Shown here: in pieces, positions 45,761 to 54,305 of the stretch
Layout: the number at the start of each line of letters is the position of its first letter
How positions within the stretch are numbered: position 1 is the first letter of the stretch
Assembly (NCBI RefSeq): GCF_012932425.1
Contig: NZ_JAAIII010000004.1
Span: 124,001 to 188,000 of the forward strand
Length of the DNA stretch: 64,000 nt
Origin: Bifidobacterium oedipodis
GTDB taxonomy: Bacteria; Actinomycetota; Actinomycetes; Actinomycetales; Bifidobacteriaceae
Reading direction: 5' to 3'
Translations under genes and position numbers: made by a program
Notes under the pieces: model-generated
What the model saw: the letters and a program-made list of their open reading frames with translations, nothing else
Told to the model about the DNA's origin: nothing
Database searches by the model: none

Positions 45761-46579
45761 ATGATTACACGATTATGGAAAGAACAATTTCGCGATGGCT
45801 GCCTCAGCATACGCTGGATTGCAGTGCTTATCGTTTCCATAACATTGCTGGTTGTGCAGCAGGTCACTTCATTCCCCGATGTTTGGCAACTGCCCAATAT
45901 CGGACCGACCTTTCTCAACTACATGCTGCTCTTTAATTATTTCGGTTCAGGAACCCACTTGTATCTGTTTCTTCTTCCGTTTCTGGCGGCCCTGACAGGC
46001 GGCAGCATCTACGCAAACGAACGCCATACCAATCGTTTGCCTCTGCTGAGGGCACGTATTCCAAGGCCATTGATCATACGATCATCTTTGGTTTCCGGCT
46101 TCCTTCTCGGAGGCTTGGGAGGATTCCTGCCATTAGCGCTCAGCCTGCTGGTCGCAGTTGTCAGAGAACCTCATATGGAATTTGTGGATGGTCATTTCAC
46201 CAATGATGGGGCAGCATATCCGCTGATTACATTCGACTCGTGGGTGTATGGCTTCTATGAACGCAACCAGGTTGTGCTGCTGGTAGCCATACTGCTTTAT
46301 GTATTCGCGCTCTCAGGGTTGCTGGCATGCTTGGCCATATGCCTATCATTCTGGACACGGCATCGGTACGTGGAAATCATCGTTCCTCTGGTGCTGTCGT
46401 ACATCGTATGGATGGCCACCAGCGGAACATCTCTAGGTGGTTTGAGCTTTATTGATTTTCTGGAGATCCGCGTGGCGAACGAAGCATGCTGCGCACTGGG
46501 GGCAGCCGTCACATTACCTGCGCTGATAATCATGATAGCCGCGTGTTATCTGCTGGAGGTGCGCCATGAAGCATGGTAA
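45761..46579 (+). CDS. ABC transporter membrane subunit A (locus 2)
   Basis: A 272-aa polytopic membrane protein with about six segments, beginning MITRLWKEQFRDGCLSIRWI. After the first helix is a loop (QQVTSFPDVWQL), then further helices; it lacks a recognisable substrate signature. The architecture resembles ABC-2 type permeases that act with a single ATPase. AAGGAGG, four bases before ATG 45761, is a strong site. First gene of a four-gene plus-strand operon; overlaps the next gene by 14 bp. Confidence 0.8.
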   Translation: MITRLWKEQFRDGCLSIRWIAVLIVSITLLVVQQVTSFPDVWQLPNIGPTFLNYMLLFNYFGSGTHLYLFLLPFLAALTGGSIYANERHTNRLPLLRARIPRPLIIRSSLVSGFLLGGLGGFLPLALSLLVAVVREPHMEFVDGHFTNDGAAYPLITFDSWVYGFYERNQVVLLVAILLYVFALSGLLACLAICLSFWTRHRYVEIIVPLVLSYIVWMATSGTSLGGLSFIDFLEIRVANEACCALGAAVTLPALIIMIAACYLLEVRHEAW

Positions 46580-47267
46580 TGTCCTCATGCCGCTTGTCAG
46601 GGCTGTTCCACTGGCGAAATTAGCCATGCTTGGCTGTGCCGCACTGGCAATCATGAGTTATGTGATGTCGTATGCGCGCCCCGATCTTACAGGCCGCTGG
46701 CAGCAGGTCATGCTGAACACCAATATATTCGGCTATAACCTCGTGCCTCTGTTTCTACTGCTGCTCTGCTTTGGTTCGACCCAATTCACCGGTTTCGAAC
46801 GCGTGCGAGCCGATCCCCGCACAGAGTTGAGGCTCAACCTGATATGGGTGCTGATCGCAGCGCTGCTGGCCTCATTAGTGCCTTCGCTTGCGGCCATCAT
46901 CGCATGGCTGTCCGCATCACAAACTCCACCTGCTTTCGTTTCAGCTTCGCTTGCGCCATTGCCATTGACCATCGGATATCTGTTCATGGAATTGACAGTG
47001 ATTGGCCTGGCAGCGTTTCCGCCCATCAATGCCGGTGCCTCATGGGGGTTTACCGCGCCTCCGTTCATCATTATGTTCGCTTTGGCGAATTGGATGTTCA
47101 GCATAGCCGCTCCCCGAGTATTGGATCGGCTTTTTCTGTTTATGAGTTCCGTCCACAGCTCATCGCAACTGCTGCAGGAACGAGTGCTGCCATTTCTCAT
47201 CCTGGCCGCAATACTCATTGCCGCCAATGCGATTGCGTATGCACATCGTGACTATCTCAGGCAATAG
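46566..47267 (+). CDS. ABC transporter membrane subunit B (locus 2)
   Basis: A 233-aa membrane protein with about six segments (first ~15-32), and a similar length and spacing to subunit A. GGAGGTG five bases before the ATG lies within the end of subunit A, implying coupling. No family was recognised; role follows from the ATPase three genes downstream. It is likely part of a hetero-oligomeric permease. Confidence 0.78.
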   Translation: MKHGNVLMPLVRAVPLAKLAMLGCAALAIMSYVMSYARPDLTGRWQQVMLNTNIFGYNLVPLFLLLLCFGSTQFTGFERVRADPRTELRLNLIWVLIAALLASLVPSLAAIIAWLSASQTPPAFVSASLAPLPLTIGYLFMELTVIGLAAFPPINAGASWGFTAPPFIIMFALANWMFSIAAPRVLDRLFLFMSSVHSSSQLLQERVLPFLILAAILIAANAIAYAHRDYLRQ

Positions 47268-47277
47268 CGAGGCCATC

Positions 47278-47979
47278 ATGTTGCACCGCATGCTTCCCAT
47301 CAATGGACGAACCGTTTACCGCATACTGCTCGGCATACTGTATTGCGCGTTGATGTCACGATTCATCCTGCCACCGGATCCCGTAGTGTTCGTAGGCACG
47401 CCACATATTGCCGAATATGCCGGCGTCACCGGTATGGAAAATAATCTCGGTTTCATCGGGTTCATGCTGTTCGGCACGCTGCTTTCTCTCGGTCAGCCTG
47501 CCGAATATCTTATGAGGCCGAATCCATTCGTATTCATACGACGCGGACGAAGCTGGGGCCGATTGGCTCGATGCTTTGCTGCGACCGGCGGCTACTGTGT
47601 GATATTCGCCGGCGCACAGCTTGTCATCACCGTGATGCTATTCGCCATGCTGCCTGCCGAGGCTTTTCCCTACCGCACACGCAGTTTCTCTTTCGTTTCT
47701 CTGGCGTCGGGTGCGATCTGGGCCACCTTGATGCTGTTCATTCTGCTGCTCAGTGACATACTCGCCACACTGGTCGGCTACCGCACGCAAGGCTGGCTGT
47801 GGATTTTGGCAATCGTGGCCTTGTGTGCCATTCTGCCCGCCCTACAGCATGTGCTTATGGACGTAAATCTTCTCACCATACCCAATTGGGTGCTGCTATT
47901 CCCCTTGACAATAGCGGCACTGATCATCGCAATCGCCATCGCTTATCAGCATACGGAATTACTCACATCACACCTATAA
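47278..47979 (+). CDS. ABC transporter membrane subunit C (locus 2)
   Basis: A 233-aa membrane protein with about six segments, beginning MLHRMLPINGRTVYRILLGI. The first helix is followed by a long outside loop (~30-60, DPVVFVGTPHIAEYAGVTG), and then five helices. GAGG five bases upstream supports ATG 47278; the upstream in-frame opening overlaps subunit B. Three permease-like subunits with one ATPase is unusual; bacteriocin-immunity exporters commonly have one or two. Confidence 0.78.
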   Translation: MLHRMLPINGRTVYRILLGILYCALMSRFILPPDPVVFVGTPHIAEYAGVTGMENNLGFIGFMLFGTLLSLGQPAEYLMRPNPFVFIRRGRSWGRLARCFAATGGYCVIFAGAQLVITVMLFAMLPAEAFPYRTRSFSFVSLASGAIWATLMLFILLLSDILATLVGYRTQGWLWILAIVALCAILPALQHVLMDVNLLTIPNWVLLFPLTIAALIIAIAIAYQHTELLTSHL

Positions 47980-47990
47980 GGAGGGCTCTC

Positions 47991-48677
47991 ATGTATGTGA
48001 ACATCGACAACGTATCGAAAACCATTCGGCGCAAAACAGTGCTCAACGCCGTAAGTGCACAATTCGAACGCGGCAAGGTATATGGCATTCTCGGACCGAA
48101 TGGTTCGGGCAAAACCATGCTGCTCAGAACCCTCTGCGGGTTCATCAAGCCAACCAGCGGCTCCATAACCATCAACGGAACGCCTGTGACGTTTAACCAC
48201 AAGCTGCCCGAAAACATCGGCATCATCATCGAGACGCCGGGTTTTGCGCCATCCAGGAGCGCAATGGATAATCTGCGGTATCTGGCGGATATCAACCATG
48301 CGTTCGATTCGGCGGAGGTGGAGAGGCTGATGCGACTGTTCGATCTTTGGGATCATCGCAACGACAAGGTCAAGTCGTATTCCTTGGGCATGCGGCAGAA
48401 GCTCGCCATTGTGCAAGCGTTCATGGAGCATCAGCGGTTGGTGCTGTTGGACGAGCCAACCAACGGCCTCGACTGGCGTTCCGTGGAACAGTTCATGAAG
48501 GAGGTGAACTATCAGCGCGAGCAGGGGCATACCATCATCATCGCCTCGCACCATAATGATGAGCTGGGCGGTATCGTGGATGCGGCCCTGCTCATGCGCA
48601 ATGGCGTGATCGAACGGCAGGTGGCACCGGATGAGATTGCGTCGCTTTCACTTGATCGAGATCGAGCTGGGCGGTAG
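47991..48677 (+). CDS. ABC transporter ATPase (locus 2)
   Basis: A 228-aa nucleotide-binding domain. Walker A GPNGSGKT (~35-42), Q-loop region IGIIIETPGFAPSRSA, signature YSLGMRQKLA, Walker B LVLLDEPTNGLDW and switch His IIASHHNDEL. The SLGMRQK variant is the one seen in drug/lantibiotic-type ABC ATPases such as BcrA and LanF. AAGGAGG six bases upstream of ATG 47991 is strong. Last gene of the operon; a bidirectional hairpin follows. Confidence 0.92.
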   Translation: MYVNIDNVSKTIRRKTVLNAVSAQFERGKVYGILGPNGSGKTMLLRTLCGFIKPTSGSITINGTPVTFNHKLPENIGIIIETPGFAPSRSAMDNLRYLADINHAFDSAEVERLMRLFDLWDHRNDKVKSYSLGMRQKLAIVQAFMEHQRLVLLDEPTNGLDWRSVEQFMKEVNYQREQGHTIIIASHHNDELGGIVDAALLMRNGVIERQVAPDEIASLSLDRDRAGR

Positions 48678-48700
48678 ACCAACGCTAAGCATAAGCATGA

Positions 48701-48731
48701 GCCCCTCACAGCCGCAAAGGCTATGAGGGGC
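48701..48731. terminator. Bidirectional terminator between the ABC operon and leuS
   Basis: GCCCCTCACAGCC and GGCTATGAGGGGC pair with a mismatch in the middle around a GCAAA loop. It lies between the convergent stops at 48677 and 48758 and can serve both. Confidence 0.75.
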
Positions 48732-48757
48732 ACATCAATCAATCGAGCAAACAGCGT

Positions 48758-51727
48758 TTATTCGGCCGGCACGATGGAGACGATCTTCGGTGCCTTGACG
48801 ATCACCTTGCGCGGTTCCTTGCCGCCAAGACGATCTGCCACGGCCTCGAGTGCCTGCTTCTCCAGCTCGGCGGGGTCGATGTCCACCGGCACTTCGAGCT
48901 TGGCGCGCACCTTGCCCTTGATCTGCACCACGGCGGTCACGGTGTCGTGGCCAACGTAGCGTTCGTCGGCAACCGGCCACGGTGCGGCGGACAGGGACTC
49001 GTCATGGCCCAGTCGCTCCCACAGTTCCTCGCAGATGTGCGGGGCGATCGGTGCGAGCATCAGGATCAGCGGTTCCACGGCGGCGCGCGGCACGGCCTTC
49101 AGACCGGTCAGATGGTTGTTCAGCACAATCAGCTTGGCGATGGCCGTGTTCGGGCGCATGCCCTCCATCTCCGCGGTCACGTCGGCGATGGTGTTGTTGA
49201 GCAGCTTCAGGGTCTTCTCGTCCGGAGTTTCCTCGCTGATATGCAGCTCGCCGGTGGTTTCGTCCACCACGTTGCGCCACAGGCGCTGCAGGAAGCGCAT
49301 GCCGCCGACCACGTTGCGGGTGTTCCACGGGCGGGATTCGTCCAGCGGGCCCATGCTCATCTCGTAGAGGCGGAAGGTGTCGGCACCGTAGTTCTCGTAC
49401 ATGTAGTCCGGGGTGACGATGTTCTTCAGCGACTTGCCCATCTTGCCGAACTCGCGGTTGGCGTGTTCGCCGTTCCAGGTGAACGTGGGTTCGCCGTTGG
49501 CATCGGCAGGGCCTTCCACCACTTCGTCGGCCGGCACGTACTGGCCGCGGTCGTCGGTGTAGGCGTAGGCCTGGATCATGCCTTGGTTGAACAGCTTGTG
49601 GAACGGTTCTGCCGAATCCACGTAGCCTAGGTCGAAGAGCACCTTGTGCCAGAAACGCGAGTACAGCAGGTGGAGCACGGCATGCTCGACGCCGCCGATG
49701 TAAAGATCCACGCCGCCTTCATCGCCCGAATACTTGTTGTGGTTCGGGCCCATCCAGTAGTTGAATTCGTCGGATTCAACCATGTGCTTGGTGTCGGTGG
49801 GGTCGATGTAGCGCATGTAGTACCAGCAGGAGCCGGCCCAGTTCGGCATGGTGTTGGTGTCGCGGTAGTAGGTCTTCTTGCCGTCGCCCAGATCGAGTTC
49901 GACCTTGACCCAGTCCTCGTTGCGGCTCAGCGGCGCTTCGGGGTTGGATTCGGCGTCCATCGGGTCGAAGGTGCGCGGCTGGTAGTCGGGCACGTCAGGC
50001 AGGTTGATGGGCAGCTGATCGTCCGGCAGCAGGTGCGGGGTGCCGTCCTCGCTGTAGACGATCGGGAAGGGCTCGCCCCAGTAGCGCTGGCGGGAGAACA
50101 GCCAGTCGCGCAGACGGTAGGACACGGTGCCCTTGCCCACGCCGGCGGATTCAAGCCAGGCGTTGACCTTGGCGATGGCGTCGTCCACGCGCAGGCCATC
50201 GAGGCTCAGTGCATCGCCAGCAGCCTTGGTGGCCTCGACGGACGAGTTGATCACGATGCCGTCGTGGGAGACGAACGGGGCCTTGCCTTCGTAGTTGGCC
50301 AGGTCGTCGCCGGATTCGGGCAGGGGCTTGACGGTGTAGATAACCGGCAGACCGAACTTGATGGCGAAATCATAATCGCGCTGGTCGCCGCCAGGCACGG
50401 CCATGATGGCACCGGTGCCGTAATCCATCAGCACGTAGTCGGCGGTGAACAGCGGCAGCTTGACGCCGGTGATCGGGTTGATGGCGTACAGACCGGTGAA
50501 CAGACCGGTTTTCTCGCCAGCCTCATCCACGCGATCCTTGGCGGTTTTCGCCTCGGCTGCCAGACGGTAGGCCTTGACGGCCTCGACCGGGGTGGCATAG
50601 CCGCCCTTCCAATCCTCGGGGGTTTCGACGGGCCATTCGGCCGGCACGTCGGCCAGCAGATGGTGTTCCGGGGAGACGACGGCGAAGGTGGTGCCGAACA
50701 GGGTGTCGGGACGGGTGGTGTAAATCTCCATGTCCTTGTCACCGGCCGGGGTTTCGACCGTGAAGTGCACAGAGGCACCGTGGCTTTCACCGATCCAGTT
50801 GCGCTGCATGAGCTTGACCTTCTCAGGCCAGTCGATGCCGTCAAGATCGGCGATCAGACGGTGGCCGTACGCAGTGATGCGCATAGACCACTGGCGCAGC
50901 TCACGCTGGAAGACAGGGAAATTGCCACGCTCGGACTTGCCTTCGGCGGTGACCTCCTCGTTGGCGAGCACGGTGCCCAGACCAGGGCACCAGTTGACCG
51001 GCGACTTGGAGATGTAAGCCAGGCGGAAGTCGTTCAGAATATCCTGCTGTTCGGCTTCGCTCAGATCAGCCCATGCCTTGCCGTCGGATTCGTGGCCAGG
51101 GATGGCCTTCTCACCGTTTTCGAACTTGGCGACCAGCTCAGAAATCGGGCGTGCGGACCCCTTGGATCCGGAGGGATTGGTGGCGTCCTCGTCATACCAG
51201 CTTTCGTAGATGCGCGAGAAGATCCACTGCGTCCAACGCACATAGCCGGGATCGATGGTGGCGAAGGTGCGGCGGTTGTCAAAGCTCAGGCCCATGCGGT
51301 GCAGCTGACGGCTCATGTTGGCGATGTTCGCCTCAGTGGTCACACGCGGGTGCTGGCCGGTTTGCACGGCGTACTGTTCGGCGGGCAGACCGAAGGCGTC
51401 ATAGCCCATGGCATGCAGCACATTCTCGCCCTTCATGCGGTGGTAGCGGGAGACCACGTCGGAGGCGAGGTAGCCAAGCGGATGGCCGACATGCAGACCC
51501 TTGCCGGAGGGGTAGGGGAACATGTCCATAGCGAAGTAGGAGGGGCGGCCCTCGGCGTTACGCCCCTTGCCGTCCTTCAGATCGCCGTTCACGTTCGCGG
51601 CCCAGAACGTGCCCTTCTCATCCCAAATCTTCTGCCATTTGTTTTCGATATCCTGCGCCAGCTGCGCGTTGTAGCGGAAGCCGGGCTCTTCAGATGCGCT
51701 GGTTGCGCTCTTCTCAGTATCACTCAT
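48758..51727 (-). CDS. leuS: Leucyl-tRNA synthetase
   Basis: Class I synthetase of 989 aa that charges tRNA-Leu and edits mischarged amino acids. The HIGH motif appears as PSGKGLHVGHPLGYLASD, the editing domain as TTRPDTLFGTTF, and the KMSKS loop as FGKMGKSLKN (KMGKS). The Zn-free catalytic core, anticodon-binding domain (NHLTGLKAVPRAAVE) and C-terminal tail (IKGKVRAKLEVPVD) are present. Length is slightly above the E. coli enzyme because of an inserted block after the CP1 region. The ATG at 51727 has TGACTTATGAG before it, a weak site. The large antisense reading frame is a composition artefact. Confidence 0.97.
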   Translation of the reverse strand: MSDTEKSATSASEEPGFRYNAQLAQDIENKWQKIWDEKGTFWAANVNGDLKDGKGRNAEGRPSYFAMDMFPYPSGKGLHVGHPLGYLASDVVSRYHRMKGENVLHAMGYDAFGLPAEQYAVQTGQHPRVTTEANIANMSRQLHRMGLSFDNRRTFATIDPGYVRWTQWIFSRIYESWYDEDATNPSGSKGSARPISELVAKFENGEKAIPGHESDGKAWADLSEAEQQDILNDFRLAYISKSPVNWCPGLGTVLANEEVTAEGKSERGNFPVFQRELRQWSMRITAYGHRLIADLDGIDWPEKVKLMQRNWIGESHGASVHFTVETPAGDKDMEIYTTRPDTLFGTTFAVVSPEHHLLADVPAEWPVETPEDWKGGYATPVEAVKAYRLAAEAKTAKDRVDEAGEKTGLFTGLYAINPITGVKLPLFTADYVLMDYGTGAIMAVPGGDQRDYDFAIKFGLPVIYTVKPLPESGDDLANYEGKAPFVSHDGIVINSSVEATKAAGDALSLDGLRVDDAIAKVNAWLESAGVGKGTVSYRLRDWLFSRQRYWGEPFPIVYSEDGTPHLLPDDQLPINLPDVPDYQPRTFDPMDAESNPEAPLSRNEDWVKVELDLGDGKKTYYRDTNTMPNWAGSCWYYMRYIDPTDTKHMVESDEFNYWMGPNHNKYSGDEGGVDLYIGGVEHAVLHLLYSRFWHKVLFDLGYVDSAEPFHKLFNQGMIQAYAYTDDRGQYVPADEVVEGPADANGEPTFTWNGEHANREFGKMGKSLKNIVTPDYMYENYGADTFRLYEMSMGPLDESRPWNTRNVVGGMRFLQRLWRNVVDETTGELHISEETPDEKTLKLLNNTIADVTAEMEGMRPNTAIAKLIVLNNHLTGLKAVPRAAVEPLILMLAPIAPHICEELWERLGHDESLSAAPWPVADERYVGHDTVTAVVQIKGKVRAKLEVPVDIDPAELEKQALEAVADRLGGKEPRKVIVKAPKIVSIVPAE

Positions 51728-51815
51728 AAGTCAGCAAATTAGCCGCGCAACTGGACACTTTAACGCCCCGATTGCACTGGTTTCCTATATTGCGGAATGT
51801 ATGAGGCGTAAGCCA

Positions 51816-52691
51816 TCACTCGGCATTGACGATCGCCTCGGCCTCACTGGCGTATCCGACGCTGAAACCGGTGGCGGATTCATAGGCGTGCACGGCTGTT
51901 GTCCAACTGCCGTCCTCAACCATGTCGTTCAGTGCAGTCGCAACACTGCTTGCCAATTGCGGGGCATCGCGGCGCACGGCGATGCCGTAGCCGTAGTCCT
52001 GCCGATCGTTGAGCTGCAGCAGTGTCGAATACCGCCCGCTGTCGGCCGCTCGCAGTCCGGCAAGAATCGCTTCGTCCGCCACGATCACATCCGCCGCACC
52101 GACCTGCATCGCAGTGACGCACTGGGCATAGCTGTCGCGTTCCTGAATCGTCACTTCCGGCTGCTCCCGGCTGAGCAGTTCAGCGGCTTCGTCGCCTTTG
52201 GCCGCGCATGCCGTGCGCCCGGCAAGGCTGCCGATAAGCGACGGATTATCGTCGGCTGCAAGTGTTTTGACATCCCGTTCGCGCACCAGCACACCTATGC
52301 CGGTTTTCAGATACGGGCCGGCAAAATTCACAGCCTGCTTCGACTGGTCGGTGATTAACCATGAAGCCACCACCATATCAACATTGCCTTCTGCCAGCTG
52401 CGAGACTCGGTTTTCAGGGCGCACTTGTTTGAAAATGATCTGCTTGTTCGCGTAGCCGAGTTTGGTGGCCACGTATTTGGCGATATCGATGTCAAGCCCC
52501 TCATAGTCGCCGTCATGCCAGTATCCCAGCCACGGCTCGTCGGCCGCCACCCCGATGGCGATGGTCGGCCCTTCCGGCGCCCCGGACAAGGCCGTGGTCA
52601 CCTGCACCTGCCCGCAACCCGCCATCAGTGGCATCAGCGCAGCGGCAGCAAGCGCGGCTATCCCCCGCCGCATCATTGCTCGCCTGCGCAC
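51816..52691 (-). CDS. Amino-acid-type solute-binding lipoprotein (SBP family 3)
   Basis: Secreted lipoprotein of 291 aa with signal and lipobox LMAGC, then a type 2 periplasmic binding fold: IAIGVAADEPWLGYWHDGDY, GLDIDIAKYVATKLGY, VDMVVASWLITDQSKQAVNF, LVRERDV, and a hinge return VIVADEAILAGL. This is the polar amino acid/glutamate type. There are no permease or ATPase genes adjacent, so it is an orphan in this window. GTG 52691 has GGAGAG four bases upstream; ATGs six and seven codons in are alternatives. Between it and the AT-rich locus there are 212 bp with divergent promoters. Confidence 0.85.
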   Translation of the reverse strand: MRRRAMMRRGIAALAAAALMPLMAGCGQVQVTTALSGAPEGPTIAIGVAADEPWLGYWHDGDYEGLDIDIAKYVATKLGYANKQIIFKQVRPENRVSQLAEGNVDMVVASWLITDQSKQAVNFAGPYLKTGIGVLVRERDVKTLAADDNPSLIGSLAGRTACAAKGDEAAELLSREQPEVTIQERDSYAQCVTAMQVGAADVIVADEAILAGLRAADSGRYSTLLQLNDRQDYGYGIAVRRDAPQLASSVATALNDMVEDGSWTTAVHAYESATGFSVGYASEAEAIVNAE

Positions 52692-52868
52692 AGGACTCTC
52701 CTCTCTATGTTCCTCGACCCCATTGATAAAGTAATCAATCGTTGTTTGCGCCTACACCTTTTACCGCACCAACATATCATCACCGCTCTCCGTTCGAGAT
52801 GAATGAACAAACCCACGCGTCCCAGAAATGATGACACATTTTTTATTATGCAACTCAATCAAGCTACC

Positions 52869-52884
52869 TTAGTTAATGTACTAA
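52869..52884. promoter_or_regulatory. TTAGT-N6-ACTAA dyad upstream of the AT-rich operon
   Basis: A 5-bp inverted repeat with a 6-bp spacer ends 19 bp before the first gene, next to its GAAAGGA ribosome-binding site. Its size suits a dimeric NarL-type regulator, but it could arise by chance in this AT-rich stretch. The rest of the 212-bp gap shows no clear element. Confidence 0.3.
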
Positions 52885-52903
52885 ACAACCGAAAGGAATA
52901 GAA

Positions 52904-53446
52904 ATGGTTCACAAGAAAAAGTCAGTATGGCTTGGATTAATTGTATTTGTCACCACAGGAGCATTAATTTCAGGAATCTCCATGCCCGCTTCAGCAATGG
53001 AAAGAAGCTTCCATATCAATGACTCACTACAAGTAATTAATCAACTGTCGTCAACTCCAACAATCACTGATGAGCAACTTGATAAATTACTTCATCGTCT
53101 TGAAAATATACCTATTGATTTACAAATGGCAGACCCGCGAACGACACCCAACTATCTCGAACGTTTGAATACAGCCATGGGAGGCCTAAATCCAAACGAA
53201 GTTCAACTTTATTTCAACCCTGCAGGATGCGCATACGAAGTAGGAATGTTAGTTTTGCAATACGGAATTCCAGTCGGTAAAGTTATCAATTGGATAAAGA
53301 AAGCAAGAAAAATATACGGCGGAGTCACTAAAATCTGGGAAGCAATACGAAGAGGAGATTTCCTAATTCAAATGGGCGGCGAAGCGCAGAGCATCTTCGC
53401 AATGATTCTTGGCATTGACGGCGTAATCCAGCAGTGTTTCAGCTAA
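52904..53446 (+). CDS. Secreted 180-aa protein with C-terminal amphipathic segment (candidate bacteriocin-like effector)
   Basis: Not recognised as a known family. The sequence has a Sec signal (MVHKKKSVWLGLIVFVTTGA) with probable cleavage after ASA (~31). A polar middle follows, then a C-terminal ~75-residue part (~107-180). That part has Cys 109 and Cys 178, basic helices (KVINWIKKARKIYGGVTKIW) and a hydrophobic end (SIFAMILGIDGVIQQC). One disulfide could close this part. A small secreted cationic/amphipathic domain suggests a membrane-active toxin; this is inference. GAAAGGA six bases before ATG 52904 is clear. First gene of the AT-rich block, with a membrane protein, peptide and two-component system following. 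Confidence 0.7.
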   Translation: MVHKKKSVWLGLIVFVTTGALISGISMPASAMERSFHINDSLQVINQLSSTPTITDEQLDKLLHRLENIPIDLQMADPRTTPNYLERLNTAMGGLNPNEVQLYFNPAGCAYEVGMLVLQYGIPVGKVINWIKKARKIYGGVTKIWEAIRRGDFLIQMGGEAQSIFAMILGIDGVIQQCFS

Positions 53447-53478
53447 CTCGAATTCTTCAAAGATAAGAGAAGGAATTT

Positions 53479-54057
53479 ATGGCGCATTTAATCAAAAATA
53501 CCAATCACCTCACTCTTTTCAATGATAATAAACAAGCATGGGAACCAATTCCTTTAACGAAGGTGTTATTGGGACATCTGTTATTAACAGTACTGTTCAG
53601 GCTTCCAATTTCTCTATTATCATTGTCTACAATTTTATGGGTTTTTCAAATCAACAATATATCGCTCAGCATTTTGTTGTTGTCGATAATTCTCATAATA
53701 ACATTTGCCGACATAATCGAATTGTTAATAGAACGACCTTTTACTTACAGACAACACCTCAATAAGCCTGCTATTCCTATTTTAATAACAATACTAGAAG
53801 TAATAATATTTGCGGTAATTTCACTTATTATCGCATGGACTTTCACCCGAGAGGAAACACTCGTAATCGTATATACCGTATGCCTCACGGCTGTACGAGC
53901 TATTTTTATGTTAACGCTTGACAAACCATGGCAGCGGGGCACAAATGCTACTGAAGATGCTGCAATACGCAAAAAACTTCATGAAGCAACACAAGAAACC
54001 ATTCATGAAATACAGGCAGAACGAATACAACACTCTGCTACAATTCAACGTAAGTAG
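53479..54057 (+). CDS. Four-helix membrane protein, candidate immunity protein
   Basis: A 192-aa protein with about four membrane segments (~32-56, 59-79, 99-123, 127-147), then a 40-residue charged C-terminal helix (AAIRKKLHEATQETIHEI). No known domain. Positioned 32 bp after the secreted-protein gene with its own GAAGGA site. Small polytopic membrane proteins next to secreted antibacterial peptides are commonly immunity factors; no direct evidence here. Sequence is very AT-rich (one 60-base line at 53581 is 18/60 GC). Confidence 0.65.
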   Translation: MAHLIKNTNHLTLFNDNKQAWEPIPLTKVLLGHLLLTVLFRLPISLLSLSTILWVFQINNISLSILLLSIILIITFADIIELLIERPFTYRQHLNKPAIPILITILEVIIFAVISLIIAWTFTREETLVIVYTVCLTAVRAIFMLTLDKPWQRGTNATEDAAIRKKLHEATQETIHEIQAERIQHSATIQRK

Positions 54058-54086
54058 CAATATCAACACACATCAAGGATGAAAAA

Positions 54087-54269
54087 ATGACCACAACAAT
54101 TATAACATCTATCATTTCAACCGTAGTTTTATCCACAACTTTAGCAGCCCCCTCATCGACTCTCATCAACAGACAAAGCAATCAGTGGCCAATAGAACAG
54201 GAATCCGTATCTACCCAAATGATTAAGGAATGTCCTTACTGGCTGAAATTACTTGGCTTGTGCAAGTAG
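54087..54269 (+). CDS. 60-aa secreted peptide precursor with a Cys-bounded C-terminal loop (candidate signal)
   Basis: Short gene with a clear AAGGATG site five bases before the ATG. The N-terminal ~20 residues are hydrophobic (MTTTIITSIISTVVLSTTLA) although lacking basic residues. A polar segment (~22-46) follows and the end reads KECPYWLKLLGLCK. The two Cys enclose nine residues, mostly hydrophobic, and could form an 11-residue loop. It is immediately upstream of the regulator and kinase, the usual place of a pheromone or an antimicrobial peptide gene. Not similar to anything remembered; a chance ORF is unlikely given the ribosome-binding site, spacing and neighbours. Confidence 0.6.
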   Translation: MTTTIITSIISTVVLSTTLAAPSSTLINRQSNQWPIEQESVSTQMIKECPYWLKLLGLCK

Positions 54270-54305
54270 TAAAATCTGATGTTAACACAGAAAAGGGGAA
54301 CAACA

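Noticed and set aside
49646-51742. Long open frame antisense to leuS
   Set aside because: leuS has all synthetase motifs; antisense frame is a codon-bias shadow.
54128-54137. TTATCCACA within the 60-aa peptide gene as a third DnaA-box element
   Set aside because: No flanking match to the 55-bp element; inside a coding region and likely chance.
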